NCBI RefSeq assembly: GCF_029894425.1
Contig: NZ_JARXYJ010000001.1
Location: 9,320,501-9,384,500, forward strand
Length of the DNA stretch: 64,000 nt
Origin: Streptomyces sp. SAI-127
GTDB taxonomy: Bacteria > Actinomycetota > Actinomycetes > Streptomycetales > Streptomycetaceae
Direction of reading: 5' to 3'
This document shows, piece by piece, positions 46,369 to 54,814 of this stretch. The notes under the pieces are model-generated. The model was not told where the DNA came from and made no database searches. It worked only from the letters and a program-made list of their open reading frames with translations. The first letter of the stretch is position 1. Each line of letters begins with the position of its first letter. The position numbers and the translations under genes are program-made.

Positions 46369-47289
46369 GTGCCGAGTTGGGATCGCAGGCTGACGGCCGC
46401 GGGTGTGCGCGACCGTGCCCTGCGCGCGGACTATTCGACGGCTGCTCGGGTCTTCGCCCGCAGAATCCTCGCCCACTACGCCGCCGTACGTCTGCTGGTG
46501 GCTCCGGCACTGCACCCGCACGTGGTCGCCGCCTACGCCTTCCTGGCCCGTACCGACGACCTCGCCGACCAGGGGCCGCTGCACGAACGCCTGCCCCGCT
46601 GGCGGGCCTGGGCCGAACAGGTCACCGTGGGACTGGAGTCAGGGTGCGCCGACGACCCCGTCCTGCGGGCCTTCCTGCACACCGTGGCCGCACGGCGGCT
46701 GCCCCATCACTGGGTGCACACCTACCTCAAGGCCACCACCGAGGAACTGCACTTCACCGGTCACGCCACCGAAGCCGACTTCCAGCGCTACGTCGACAAT
46801 CTCGCCCTGCCGGCCCTGATGCTGATCGAGGACCTGCAGTACGAGGGCGGCGGCGACGAGGTCTTCCGGTCCCGTTGCCGGTCGTTCGCCGAAGGTCTGC
46901 AACGCCTGGACTTCCTGACCGACCTCACCGACGACCTGGCCGAAGGGCGCCTCTACCTCCCGCAGGAGGACCTGGACCGCTTCGGCGTCACCCGTGCCGA
47001 CCTCGAGCAGGGCCAGGACACCCCGGCCGTACGGGAGTTGGTGGCCCTGACCTGCCGTAGGACCAGGAAGTCGTTGACCGACTCGCGAGCCCTCGTGGAC
47101 TCCACCGTGCCCGGCTTCCGGCCGTTGCAGCGTGCTCTGCTGGACCTGGCCGAGCATCAGTTGGCCCGCGTCGAGAACACCGCTACGTCCGTCACGAGGC
47201 GCGCGGTGGGCTACGGCGTGCGCGTGCCGGTCGCCGTCCTGCTCCGCGAGAGGCGTCAACTCAGGGGCGGTACAGCGCTCGACGGATGA
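46369..47289 (+). CDS. Squalene/phytoene synthase family protein
   Basis: A 306-residue trans-isoprenyl diphosphate condensing enzyme-like protein. The first aspartate-rich motif is AFLARTDDLADQG and the second LTDDLAEGRLYLPQEDL. The order and spacing fit the family that makes squalene or phytoene from two prenyl diphosphates. No desaturase, cyclase or second HpnC/D-type partner is adjacent, so the product is unknown. GTG 46369 is chosen after AGGAAAGGGCGG; the frame is open upstream to 46153 but that region overlaps the hydrolase gene. Confidence 0.85.
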   Translation: MPSWDRRLTAAGVRDRALRADYSTAARVFARRILAHYAAVRLLVAPALHPHVVAAYAFLARTDDLADQGPLHERLPRWRAWAEQVTVGLESGCADDPVLRAFLHTVAARRLPHHWVHTYLKATTEELHFTGHATEADFQRYVDNLALPALMLIEDLQYEGGGDEVFRSRCRSFAEGLQRLDFLTDLTDDLAEGRLYLPQEDLDRFGVTRADLEQGQDTPAVRELVALTCRRTRKSLTDSRALVDSTVPGFRPLQRALLDLAEHQLARVENTATSVTRRAVGYGVRVPVAVLLRERRQLRGGTALDG

Positions 47290-47418
47290 ACGGGCCGGGT
47301 CGGACCGCCTGTGCGACCGCACCCGGGCAGTGGTCGTCGCCCACCGGATCGGGCCGGTGGGCGCGATCCGGCAGGCGACCTCGAGTCGAACTGCACGCCT
47401 TCTGGACGCGCCGGCCCG

Positions 47419-47682
47419 TCAGTGGCGCACCTTCACCTTGCTGAGCGCGGCCACCCCGAGCGCGGCCACGGCGATCTGGATGAGCCACTCGACCCAGTCG
47501 ACGCCCTTGGTGTCGGCGACATCGAGGCCTGCCGCGATGCCCGTGCCGATGAAGGCGGCGACGATGCCGATCAGGATCGTCCACAGCATGCCTATGTGCT
47601 GGCGCCCGGGGACCACGAGCCGGCCGAGGACGCCGATCACGATGCCGATGACAATCGCGCTGATCACGCCTGAGATCTCCAT
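47419..47682 (-). CDS. GlsB/YeaQ/YmgE family membrane protein, copy 1
   Basis: An 87-residue protein with three membrane helices: ISAIVIGIVIGVLGRLVVPG with the family Gly-R-L-x-x-P-G turn, then GMLWTILIGIVAAFIGTGIA and WLIQIAVAALGVAAL. This is the stress-response transglycosylase-associated family; enzymatic activity is not established. A paralogue on the same strand lies 526 bases upstream (48208-48474) and carries the ArsR-like operator, this one does not. Confidence 0.85.
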   Translation of the reverse strand: MEISGVISAIVIGIVIGVLGRLVVPGRQHIGMLWTILIGIVAAFIGTGIAAGLDVADTKGVDWVEWLIQIAVAALGVAALSKVKVRH

Positions 47683-48207
47683 GCGGTGTCACCCCATCTG
47701 TAGTTGGTGACGCACGCGTGCCCGCCGAAGAGGCACACACGCAACAGCCTTGGCCATTGCTTTGGCAACGCCTCGCTGAGCAAGGAGGCGCCGGGGCCGG
47801 TCTGTCGGAGGGCGCGTCGAGCGAGACCGCGATGGTCTTCGGCGAGCTGTACCGGGGGTTTCGAGAGGGTGCTGCGTCTGGTTCGCTCGCGTTCGGCCGC
47901 CGAGGAGATGACGGTTGCCGTGGATAACGGCACCGGGGCTGTCTGGCCCCTCGGGAAGCCGCCGGACACGGGTCGACAGAAGGGTCTGCCAGCCAGCCTG
48001 CCCGGCATCGGGGGCAGGACCGGCGCGCGAGACTTCCCAACGCCAACGCCAACGCCAACGCCAACGCCAACGCCAACGCCGCCGACACCGTACTCGCGCC
48101 GCTCGTGTCGGCTCCCGCGGCGGCCCTTCTCCTCCTCATCGGGTACGGACTGCGCCTCGCCGCCCCAGCCGCCGAGTTCGGCCCGATCGGTGGACCATCC
48201 CCTCGAA
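47683..48207. other. Gene-free stretch between two YmgE paralogues
   Basis: About 525 bases without a convincing gene. Long open frames on both strands exist only because of the hexamer repeat at 48037-48078 and high GC; codon usage and protein composition (TPTPTP, ALALAL or QRQRQR runs) are not gene-like. Apart from the repeat I see no operator or RNA structure I would defend. Confidence 0.55.
48037..48078. repeat. CCAACG hexamer microsatellite, seven copies
   Basis: Seven perfect head-to-tail CCAACG units (42 bases), followed by CCGCCG-like variants. It lies in non-coding sequence between the two YmgE genes, so it can expand or shrink without frameshifting a gene. Confidence 0.95.
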
Positions 48208-48474
48208 TCAGTTCCGCGAGTTCCCGAACAGCAGGCGATAGCCGATCAGCAGTACCAGGGAGCCGCCGATGGCCGCGCCCCAGGTGTAGAGGTCGAAGAA
48301 GTGACTCTCCACCGGGCGGTCGAGGAAGCGAGAGGAGACCCAGCCGCCGACGAACGCTCCAGCGACCCCGATGAGCGTGGTGCCGATCAGGCCGCCCGGG
48401 TCGCGTCCCGGCAGCAGGATCTTGGCGATGGCTCCGGCGAGCAGACCCAGGATGATCCAGCCGATGATGCCCAC
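48208..48474 (-). CDS. GlsB/YeaQ/YmgE family membrane protein, copy 2
   Basis: An 88-residue three-helix membrane protein (GIIGWIILGLLAGAIAKILL, PGRDPGGLIGTTLIGVAGAF, then a third helix ending LLFGNSRN), with the family PGxxPGG turn. GTG 48474 has GGAGG eight bases upstream. About 65 bases upstream is TTGCGCAA-N4-GCAA (48536-48551) overlapping TAGGCT, so it is a candidate member of the ArsR-type regulon described in the findings. Confidence 0.85.
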   Translation of the reverse strand: MGIIGWIILGLLAGAIAKILLPGRDPGGLIGTTLIGVAGAFVGGWVSSRFLDRPVESHFFDLYTWGAAIGGSLVLLIGYRLLFGNSRN

Positions 48475-48535
48475 GTTGTAGTCCTCCAGTCGGGTCGGGG
48501 CCGGGGCGATTCCGCCGGGCACCGACACCTAGAAG

Positions 48536-48556
48536 TTGCCTGATTGCGCAAGCCTA
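48536..48556 (-). promoter_or_regulatory. ArsR-type operator A with overlapping -10 (YmgE copy 2)
   Basis: On the minus strand TAGGCT is followed, sharing its last T, by TTGCGCAA-TCAG-GCAA. The palindrome TTGCGCAA is at 48544-48551. It is placed over the proposed -10/+1 of the YmgE gene. Confidence 0.6.
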
Positions 48557-48628
48557 AGGACTTAAGGGAGGGGCTCACCTGCTCTGCCGCGCCTGGCGAC
48601 AAGTCGTCGATGTTCTTTCACACGCTTA

Positions 48629-48641
48629 TTACATTGCGCAA
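48629..48641 (+). promoter_or_regulatory. ArsR-type operator B with overlapping -10 (arsR-like gene)
   Basis: TTACAT (48629-48634) shares its last T with TTGCGCAA (48634-48641), followed by N4 and TGAA in place of GCAA. It would allow autoregulation of the gene starting at 48744, with a leader of about 100 bases. Confidence 0.6.
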
Positions 48642-48743
48642 TCGATGAACTGGAGGCGCTCTCGTGGACGGCGCCCCGCCGCCCTTACACTGAGACAGCA
48701 CACGTGCGTCGACAGTGACCGGGGAACGGGACGGGAGGGGACC

Positions 48744-49100
48744 GTGGCGACACTCGCCGGTGGTTTGGAGGATCCGTCCGCCGAAGTGCTGACAGAGGCT
48801 GCCGCCGCGTTCGGACTCCTCGCCTCCGCCGCGCGACTGCACATCATGTGGGCACTGTCCCAGGGCGAGAGCGATGTCACCCACCTCGCCGACCGGGTCG
48901 GCGGCGCGCTGCCCGCGGTCAGCCAGCACCTGGCCAAACTGAAACTCGCCGGGCTGGTCCGCTCCCGCCGTGAGGGCCGCCGGCAGGTCTACTACGTCGA
49001 CGACCCCGACATCGTGACCGTGGTCCGCGTCATGGTCGGCCAGCTCACGGCCCGTACCGTCCCGGCCGCAGCGCACGGTTCCGGCTCGCGCAGGCCTTGA
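48744..49100 (+). CDS. ArsR/SmtB-family regulator without metal-binding cysteines
   Basis: A 118-residue winged-helix regulator: LASAARLHIMWALSQGESDV, then the recognition region ALPAVSQHLAKLKLAGLV and the wing RREGRRQVYYVDD. It contains no cysteine at all, so it does not use the ELCVC arsenic/cadmium site. Either another site or a non-metal signal controls it. GTG 48744 has GGGAGGGG just upstream. TTGCGCAA-type sites precede it and three nearby genes, suggesting it is their common repressor. Confidence 0.85.
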   Translation: MATLAGGLEDPSAEVLTEAAAAFGLLASAARLHIMWALSQGESDVTHLADRVGGALPAVSQHLAKLKLAGLVRSRREGRRQVYYVDDPDIVTVVRVMVGQLTARTVPAAAHGSGSRRP

Positions 49101-49244
49101 TCCGCCTCCTGCGCCAGGTGCTCTCGTGGGCGCGGGAGGCGTCGTAGGTGAAGACGAATATGTCCACGAGGTTGCCGCATTCCTCCATGAGATCTCTCAC
49201 CTGTGAAATGCGGCGGGCATTGTCCTGGCCGGGCCAGGGGTTTG

Positions 49245-49265
49245 TTAGATTGCGCAACTACGCAA
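49245..49265 (+). promoter_or_regulatory. ArsR-type operator C with overlapping -10 (LCP gene)
   Basis: TTAGAT (49245-49250) shares its last T with TTGCGCAA (49250-49257), then CTAC and GCAA (49262-49265). It lies about 110 bases before the LCP start. A weak TTGTCC (-35-like) is at 49220. The rest of the gap 49101-49373 shows nothing else. Confidence 0.6.
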
Positions 49266-49373
49266 CCCAGGCCGAGGCTCCTGTCCCTGGCCTGCCTGTA
49301 CACCGCCGCGCTCGCCCGGCCGCCCACCCCATGGCCCGGCCCGAGAGGCCCGACCGTTTCCTGGGAGTGGTAG

Positions 49374-51080
49374 ATGAGCGACCCGTGGAACGGCCCGGGC
49401 GGTCAGGCCACGCGCAGCCGCACCGGCCGGGTGCCGGAGCAGCGGGCGGACGAGTTTGGCGGAGCGCATCGGCCCGGAGGCCGGGCCGCGGCGCGGCAGG
49501 CGGCCCGCTCGCACGGTGGCAAGCGCTCGCGTCGCCGGGCCCGTCCGGTACGGCGCGGCAGGCGGGTGCTGAAGATCGTCGGGATGTGTCTGGCGATTCT
49601 CGTCCTGGCCACGGCCGGTGCCGGATGGTGGTTCTACCAGCACCTCAACGGCAACATCAACAGCGTCTCGCTCGACGGCAAGGGCGGTTCGGAGAAGGCC
49701 GACGCGTTCGGCCGCACCCCGATCAACATCCTGGTCATGGGCTCGGACGGCCGGACCAGCAAGGCGGACTGCAAGCTGGGCGGCGGCTGCTCCCAGACCG
49801 GCGTACAGACCGGAAACGGCAACGCTGACGTACAGATGGTGGTGCACATATCCGCGGACCGCTCCAACGCCACCGTCATGAGCATCCCCCGCGACACCAT
49901 GGTCGACGTCCCGGCCTGCAAGGACAGTGAGAGCGGCCAGTCCACGTCCGGCTACTACGGCCAGATCAACAGCGCCCTCCAGTACGGTCCCGCCTGCCAG
50001 GTGGCCACCATCCACCAGCTCACCGGCATCCCCATCGACCACTTCGTCAAGCTCGACTTCTCCGGCGTGGTCAAGATGTCCGACGCGGTCGGCGGTGTCT
50101 CCGTGTGCGTCGACCACAACGTGTACGACACCTACTCGCACCTGAAACTGTCCAGGGGCACCCACACCCTCAAGGGTGAGGCGGCCCTGGAGTTCGTCCG
50201 CTCCCGCCACGGCTTCGGGGACGGCAGCGACCTCGGCCGTACGGTCTCCCAGCACATCTTCCTCAGCGCGATGATCCGGAAGTTCAAGAGCGCCGGCACG
50301 CTCACCGATCCCACCGCGGTCTACGACCTCGCCGACGCCGCCACCAAGGCGCTCACCGTGGACGACGGCCTCGGCAGCGTCAAGAAGCTGATCGGGCTCG
50401 CGGCCGACGTGAACAAGGTCCCCACCAAGCGGATGACCTTCACCACGATGCAGACCGCCGCCGACCCGAACGACACCAACCGGGTGGTGGTGGGCGCGGG
50501 TGCCAAGGCCCTCTTCTCCAGCATCGCCGACGACCAGTCCCTGAGCACCGGCTCCGGCAAGAAGTCCGCGGCGGCCTCCGCGACGGCCACGGCCGCGGCG
50601 GTACCCGCCTCCGAGATCGCCGTGACCGTCGAGAACGGCACCGAGATCACCGGCCGCGCCTCCGCGATCGCGAACGCGCTCACCGGCCAGGGCTTCAGCT
50701 CCGCGACCACCACCGCCAACGCGCCGAGCCCGGCGACCACCACCACCCTCACCTACGGCACCGGTCGGAAGGCCGAGGCCCAGACGGCCGCCAAGGCGCT
50801 CGGGCTGCCCACCAAGCACATCGAGGAGGGCACCGGTACCGGCCTGACCCTGGTGATCGGCAGCGACTGGACGAGCGGCACCACGTATCCGGGCGGTTCG
50901 TCCTCGCCGGCGCCCGCCGACACGAAGGCCGCGGTCTCCAACGCGCACGCCCAGACCGCCGACGAGGCCAAGACCTGCGCCAAGGTCAGCCCCTACAAGA
51001 CGGTCTCCCTCAACGGGGTCGCGATGACGCCGGAGCAGGCGTACGCGGCCGCGCCCGACAAGAAGGACTCCGACGAGTAG
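49374..51080 (+). CDS. LytR-CpsA-Psr (LCP) family cell-wall glycopolymer transferase
   Basis: A 568-residue membrane-anchored protein: a basic cytoplasmic N-terminus, one helix (about 66-88), the LCP domain (about 115-300: [61 protein letters not shown]) and a C-terminal LytR_C domain (about 410-500, [16 protein letters not shown]). LCP enzymes attach teichoic acids, arabinogalactan-like or other glycopolymers to peptidoglycan outside the membrane. The conserved Arg/Asp residues that bind pyrophosphate are present. It is preceded by the ArsR-type operator C and followed by the tatA-like gene. Confidence 0.92.
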   Translation: MSDPWNGPGGQATRSRTGRVPEQRADEFGGAHRPGGRAAARQAARSHGGKRSRRRARPVRRGRRVLKIVGMCLAILVLATAGAGWWFYQHLNGNINSVSLDGKGGSEKADAFGRTPINILVMGSDGRTSKADCKLGGGCSQTGVQTGNGNADVQMVVHISADRSNATVMSIPRDTMVDVPACKDSESGQSTSGYYGQINSALQYGPACQVATIHQLTGIPIDHFVKLDFSGVVKMSDAVGGVSVCVDHNVYDTYSHLKLSRGTHTLKGEAALEFVRSRHGFGDGSDLGRTVSQHIFLSAMIRKFKSAGTLTDPTAVYDLADAATKALTVDDGLGSVKKLIGLAADVNKVPTKRMTFTTMQTAADPNDTNRVVVGAGAKALFSSIADDQSLSTGSGKKSAAASATATAAAVPASEIAVTVENGTEITGRASAIANALTGQGFSSATTTANAPSPATTTTLTYGTGRKAEAQTAAKALGLPTKHIEEGTGTGLTLVIGSDWTSGTTYPGGSSSPAPADTKAAVSNAHAQTADEAKTCAKVSPYKTVSLNGVAMTPEQAYAAAPDKKDSDE

Positions 51081-51102
51081 GGCGAACGCGGGCCTGCGGT
51101 TG

Positions 51103-51123
51103 TACAGTTGCGCAAGTTGGCAA
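51103..51123 (+). promoter_or_regulatory. ArsR-type operator D with overlapping -10 (tatA-like gene)
   Basis: TACAGT (51103-51108) shares its last T with TTGCGCAA (51108-51115), then GTTG and GCAA (51120-51123). It lies about 30 bases before the tatA-like start, between the LCP stop and that gene. Confidence 0.6.
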
Positions 51124-51151
51124 CCGTGAGTGTGGAGAAGGGACGTGCGGC

Positions 51152-51391
51152 ATGCTGCGCAACGGACTGGAGCCCTGGCATCTGCTGGTCGTGGCGATCA
51201 TGATCATCTTGCTGTTCGGCTCGAAGAAGCTGCCCGAGGCCGCCCGCGGGCTCGGCAAGTCGATGCGCATCCTCAAGAGCGAGGCCAAGGCGATGAAGGA
51301 GGACGGGACCGCGCAGAGCACCGCCGCCCAGGCCGCGCCCGAAGAGACCACGGCGGCACAGCCGACGGCCGAGAGCAACCTGGCCCACTGA
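51152..51391 (+). CDS. TatA/TatE-family twin-arginine translocase subunit paralogue
   Basis: A 79-residue protein with the TatA layout: a short N-terminal helix (about 9-22, [15 protein letters not shown]), the hinge [19 protein letters not shown], an amphipathic helix and a low-complexity Ala/Thr-rich tail. The main Streptomyces tatA is normally near tatC; tatC and tatB are not here, so this is a second TatA. It has its own operator-bearing promoter (51103-51123) rather than depending only on the LCP gene. In Streptomyces a second TatA could serve special substrates or stress conditions (inference). Confidence 0.92.
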   Translation: MLRNGLEPWHLLVVAIMIILLFGSKKLPEAARGLGKSMRILKSEAKAMKEDGTAQSTAAQAAPEETTAAQPTAESNLAH

Positions 51392-51621
51392 GCCCCCGTA
51401 CGGCGTCCTTGGCCCGGCGACGGTCTCCTCGGCTTGGCCGACGAACCCACCGCCGATCACGGCGGGCCAACGACCGTACAGCAGAAGCGTGTTGCGGCGC
51501 GGGGCGGCATGTCATCGACGAAACACCGCCGCCTGAACGGTGATTGCGGGAGCGTTCCGGCCCGTGTCCGTGATCCAGGTGGCGGCGAACGCTGTCTATG
51601 GGGGCAACTAAGCTCCCGCCC

Positions 51622-53394
51622 ATGAGTGAGGCAGACGAGGTCCCCGGCAGACGAGTCGTCGACGGGCGCTTCGAGTTGGAAGCCCGTCTCGGCGGCGGCG
51701 GGATGGGTACGGTCTGGCGGGCCAGGGACCTGGTGCTGCACAGGATGGTCGCGGTCAAGGAGGTCCGCCCGCCCGACCGGGACCTCGCCGAGTACGACCC
51801 CGACAGTGCGCGGACGCTGCGCGAGCGGGTGCTGCGCGAGGCGCGGGCCCTGGCCCGGATCGACCATCCCAACGTCGTCACCGTCCACCACATCGTCGAC
51901 GGCGGCGAGGGCACCTACCCGTGGATCGTCATGGAGCTGGTTAGCGGCGGCTCGCTCGCCGACCGGCTGGGGCGGGGACCGATGCCGCCGGCCGAGGCGG
52001 CGCGGATCGGCCGGGGCGTGCTGGCCGCGCTGGCGGCCGCGCACGACGCGGGAATTCAGCACCGGGACGTCAAGCCCGCCAACGTCCTGCTCAGGTCCGA
52101 CGGGCGCCCCGTCCTCACCGATTTCGGCATCGCCGCGATCCGTGAGACGACCAGCCTCACCGTCACCGGCTCCATCATCGGCACCCCCGATTTCATGGCA
52201 CCGGAGCGGATCTCGGGCCACGAGGGCGGCGCCGCCTCCGACCTGTGGTCTCTCGCGATGATGCTGTACGCCGCTGTGGAGGGTCACCACCCGCTGCGCC
52301 GGGGCAGCACCCTCGCCACCCTCGCGGCCGTCCTCAACGAGGAGGTGCCGCCGCCGGTGCGGGCCGGTGCCCTGGGTGACGTACTGATGAGCGTGCTCGT
52401 ACGGGATCCGGCGGCGCGGCCGTCGTCCGCCGTGCTGGACCGACGGCTGGCCGAGATCGAGTCGGGGTCCGCCGGTCCGGTGACCGCGTGGCACCAGCCC
52501 CCCACCTCGTACCCGCTGAACCCGTCGTCCGCCGGTGCGGCCCCTTCGTACCCGGGTGCCTTCGCCACGCCCACGGCCCCCCTCGCCGGTGCCCCGGCTC
52601 CGGTGGGTGCAGCAGGCCCTGGCCGATTCGGGCCGCCGCCTGTCCCCGCCGGGCCCGGCCAGCCGGTGACCTCACCCGTCCGGGCGGGACGTAGGAGCCG
52701 GCCCGGACTGGGTGTCCTGCTCAGCGTCTCGGGGACCTCGCTGGCCGGTGCCCTGGTCCTGATGTGGTGGCTGCTGCCCTTCGGAGGAGACTCGGGCGGA
52801 TCGGGTGACGCGGCGGACGGCGGGGCCTCCTCTGCCGCCGCCTCCCACTCCGCCTCCTCCTCCGCCACGGCGGCCCCCGGGTCGACCGGCTCCCCGGCCG
52901 CCGCCCCGGCCGTCCAGCAGTCGAAGGATGCGACGACCGCGAGCCTGCTCACCCCCGACGGCATTCGCACCGCCATCAAGGCGTTGAAGCAGGAGAGCGG
53001 CCGGGACAGGTTCGGCGACTTCACCGTCTACGAGGACTTCGTGTCGGCCGAGTTGATGGTCAACGGCAGCGACAGCAAGTACGACAGCTACACCTACCGT
53101 CCGGGACAGGGCGTGGAGAAGGGCATCATCAAGGGCACCCTGTCCGGCGGCGACCAGCCCTTCGCCCTCGACGGCTTCGACTGGGACAAGGTGCCCACGC
53201 TTCTGGAACAGGCCCGGAAGAAGCTCAACGTCGACCATCCGGACACGCGATACGTGATGGTGAGAGAGCCCAACGACGTCTTCGACACCCCCCTCGGCTT
53301 GGCCGTCTACCTGAGCAACGAGTACAGCCAGACCGGCTACCTGGAGGCGAACACCAAGGGCAAGGTGACCCGGGTGATGCCCGCCGAGGACTGA
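51622..53394 (+). CDS. PknB-type serine/threonine protein kinase
   Basis: A 590-residue membrane kinase. Kinase domain about 17-275: glycine loop LGGGGMGTVW, catalytic Lys about 46 (VAVKEV), HRDVKPANVLL (Asp about 149), DFGIAAI (Asp about 167), GTPDFMAPERI and SDLWSLAMML. A Pro/Ala-rich linker and one membrane helix (about 361-386) follow, then an extracytoplasmic domain with no PASTA repeats (Ala/Ser linker, then IRTAIKALKQESGRDRFGDF minus its end). ATG 51622 is seven bases after TAAGCT (leaderless). The 230 bases after the tatA-like gene hold only its promoter. The signal sensed is unknown. Confidence 0.92.
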   Translation: MSEADEVPGRRVVDGRFELEARLGGGGMGTVWRARDLVLHRMVAVKEVRPPDRDLAEYDPDSARTLRERVLREARALARIDHPNVVTVHHIVDGGEGTYPWIVMELVSGGSLADRLGRGPMPPAEAARIGRGVLAALAAAHDAGIQHRDVKPANVLLRSDGRPVLTDFGIAAIRETTSLTVTGSIIGTPDFMAPERISGHEGGAASDLWSLAMMLYAAVEGHHPLRRGSTLATLAAVLNEEVPPPVRAGALGDVLMSVLVRDPAARPSSAVLDRRLAEIESGSAGPVTAWHQPPTSYPLNPSSAGAAPSYPGAFATPTAPLAGAPAPVGAAGPGRFGPPPVPAGPGQPVTSPVRAGRRSRPGLGVLLSVSGTSLAGALVLMWWLLPFGGDSGGSGDAADGGASSAAASHSASSSATAAPGSTGSPAAAPAVQQSKDATTASLLTPDGIRTAIKALKQESGRDRFGDFTVYEDFVSAELMVNGSDSKYDSYTYRPGQGVEKGIIKGTLSGGDQPFALDGFDWDKVPTLLEQARKKLNVDHPDTRYVMVREPNDVFDTPLGLAVYLSNEYSQTGYLEANTKGKVTRVMPAED

Positions 53395-53415
53395 GGGCTG
53401 TTCCACCGGCTCGTC

Positions 53416-54645
53416 TCACAGGCGGATCACGACGAGAGCGGTGTCGTCGGCGTTGCCGGTGAGCGGGAGCAGCTCGGCCAGGAGCGCGTCGGCCAAGTCC
53501 TCGGGGTCGGCGTGGCGGTGGCGGGTGAGCGTGTCGGCGAGGCGTGCCAGGCCGGTGTCGATGTCCTCGGTGCGGCGCTCGATCAGACCGTCGGTGTAGA
53601 GCACCAGCGTGGCGCCCTCGTCGAAGTGCGTGACGGCCTCCGGGCGGATGGTGTGTTCGAGGCTGGCACCGAGCGGCGGGTCGGTGGCCCGGTCCAGGAA
53701 GGCCACCGTGCCGTCCGGGTGGAGCAGGGCGGGCGGGAGGTGGCCCGCGCTGCTGTACGTGAGGGAGTGGTCGCCCCAGTCGATGAAGGCCGTCGCCGCC
53801 GTCGTCGACTCGGCGCCGTCGACGGAGCGGGCGTACAGCCCGAGCGCCTCCAGCGCCCGGGCAGGGCCGTCGGCGACGCGGGTGGCGGCGCTCAGCGCGC
53901 TGCGCAGCTGGCCCATGACGCAGGCGGCCGCCAGTCCGTGGCCGACCACGTCACCGACGGCCACCGCGAGACAGTCGTCGGGCAGGTCGACGAGGTCGTA
54001 CCAGTCACCGCACACGTTCAGGGAGCCGACGGCGGGCCGGTAGCGCACGGCCGCCTGATGGTGGCCGAGGGGTCCGGGGGCGGGCAGCAGGGCCTCCTGC
54101 AGAGCCAGGGCGACCTCGCGTTCGCGGGCGTGTGCCTTGCGCAGGCGTTCGTTGACCTCCTGGAGTTCCCGGGCGCGGGTGTACAGCTCGGCCTCCAGCA
54201 CGCGTGCCCGGCTGTCGCCGCCCGGTCCGCCGCGGGCGCGAATGAGTTCGGTGACCTCCTCCACCCGGTGCACGAGCAGCTTCACCTTCCCGTCGGTGCC
54301 GAGGACGGGCGCGTTGACCGGGCTCCAGAAGTGCTCCTGCCAGTGGCCGGGCCGCTGGGGATCCTCGATGTCGTAGCGGAGAACCGCCATCGTGTCGCGC
54401 TCCCCGGTGGCCACCGCACGCAGCATCGACGCCCGCGTCTCCCGCATCCCGGCCGCGGCCGAATCATTGGGGTTCTCGGGGAAGACGTCGAAGATGTAGT
54501 GGCCCACCAACTGCTCGCGGGCGCGACCGGTGAGCCGTAGGAAGTCGTCGTTGACGTCGACGTACACCAGCTCGGGCGTCAGCAACGCCACCATGCCGGG
54601 CAGAGCCCGGAATACCGCCGCGTAATCGATCTGCGGTTTCCTCAT
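53416..54645 (-). CDS. PAS-domain PP2C (SpoIIE-type) protein phosphatase
   Basis: A 409-residue signalling protein. N-terminal PAS domain (about 10-130, ALPGMVALLTPELVYVDVND, WSPVNAPVLG), a coiled-coil linker (about 145-180), then a PP2C_SIG/SpoIIE catalytic domain with metal Asp residues in CGDWYDLVDLPDD and VGDVVGHGLAA, and YTDGLIERR, GNADDTALVVIRL. Such phosphatases act on anti-anti-sigma factors. It converges with the Ser/Thr kinase gene, so a kinase/phosphatase relation is possible but unproven. It has no membrane segment. Confidence 0.9.
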   Translation of the reverse strand: MRKPQIDYAAVFRALPGMVALLTPELVYVDVNDDFLRLTGRAREQLVGHYIFDVFPENPNDSAAAGMRETRASMLRAVATGERDTMAVLRYDIEDPQRPGHWQEHFWSPVNAPVLGTDGKVKLLVHRVEEVTELIRARGGPGGDSRARVLEAELYTRARELQEVNERLRKAHAREREVALALQEALLPAPGPLGHHQAAVRYRPAVGSLNVCGDWYDLVDLPDDCLAVAVGDVVGHGLAAACVMGQLRSALSAATRVADGPARALEALGLYARSVDGAESTTAATAFIDWGDHSLTYSSAGHLPPALLHPDGTVAFLDRATDPPLGASLEHTIRPEAVTHFDEGATLVLYTDGLIERRTEDIDTGLARLADTLTRHRHADPEDLADALLAELLPLTGNADDTALVVIRL

Positions 54646-54814
54646 GTGCAGCCTGCCTCGACACGAGCCATCATGATGTGATTTTCCACGATAGATGGGA
54701 ACGGGCCGCCGACTCGACAGCTACCGTCATCACGCGACAGCGAACGACCTGGTTGGTTTCCTCATGGGCGCGGCCCCCGGCCGATCGCCCGACGCCCCGG
54801 AAGGACCCACTCGA

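Noticed and set aside
47704..48543. 279-codon plus-strand frame crossing the hexamer repeat
   Set aside because: Open only because of high GC and the repeat (Thr-Pro run). It overlaps the YmgE copy 2 gene, which has clear helices and a ribosome-binding site.
51152..51391. The TatA-like gene as the main tat locus
   Set aside because: tatB and tatC are absent here and TatA is linked to tatC in most Streptomyces, so it is treated as a paralogue.
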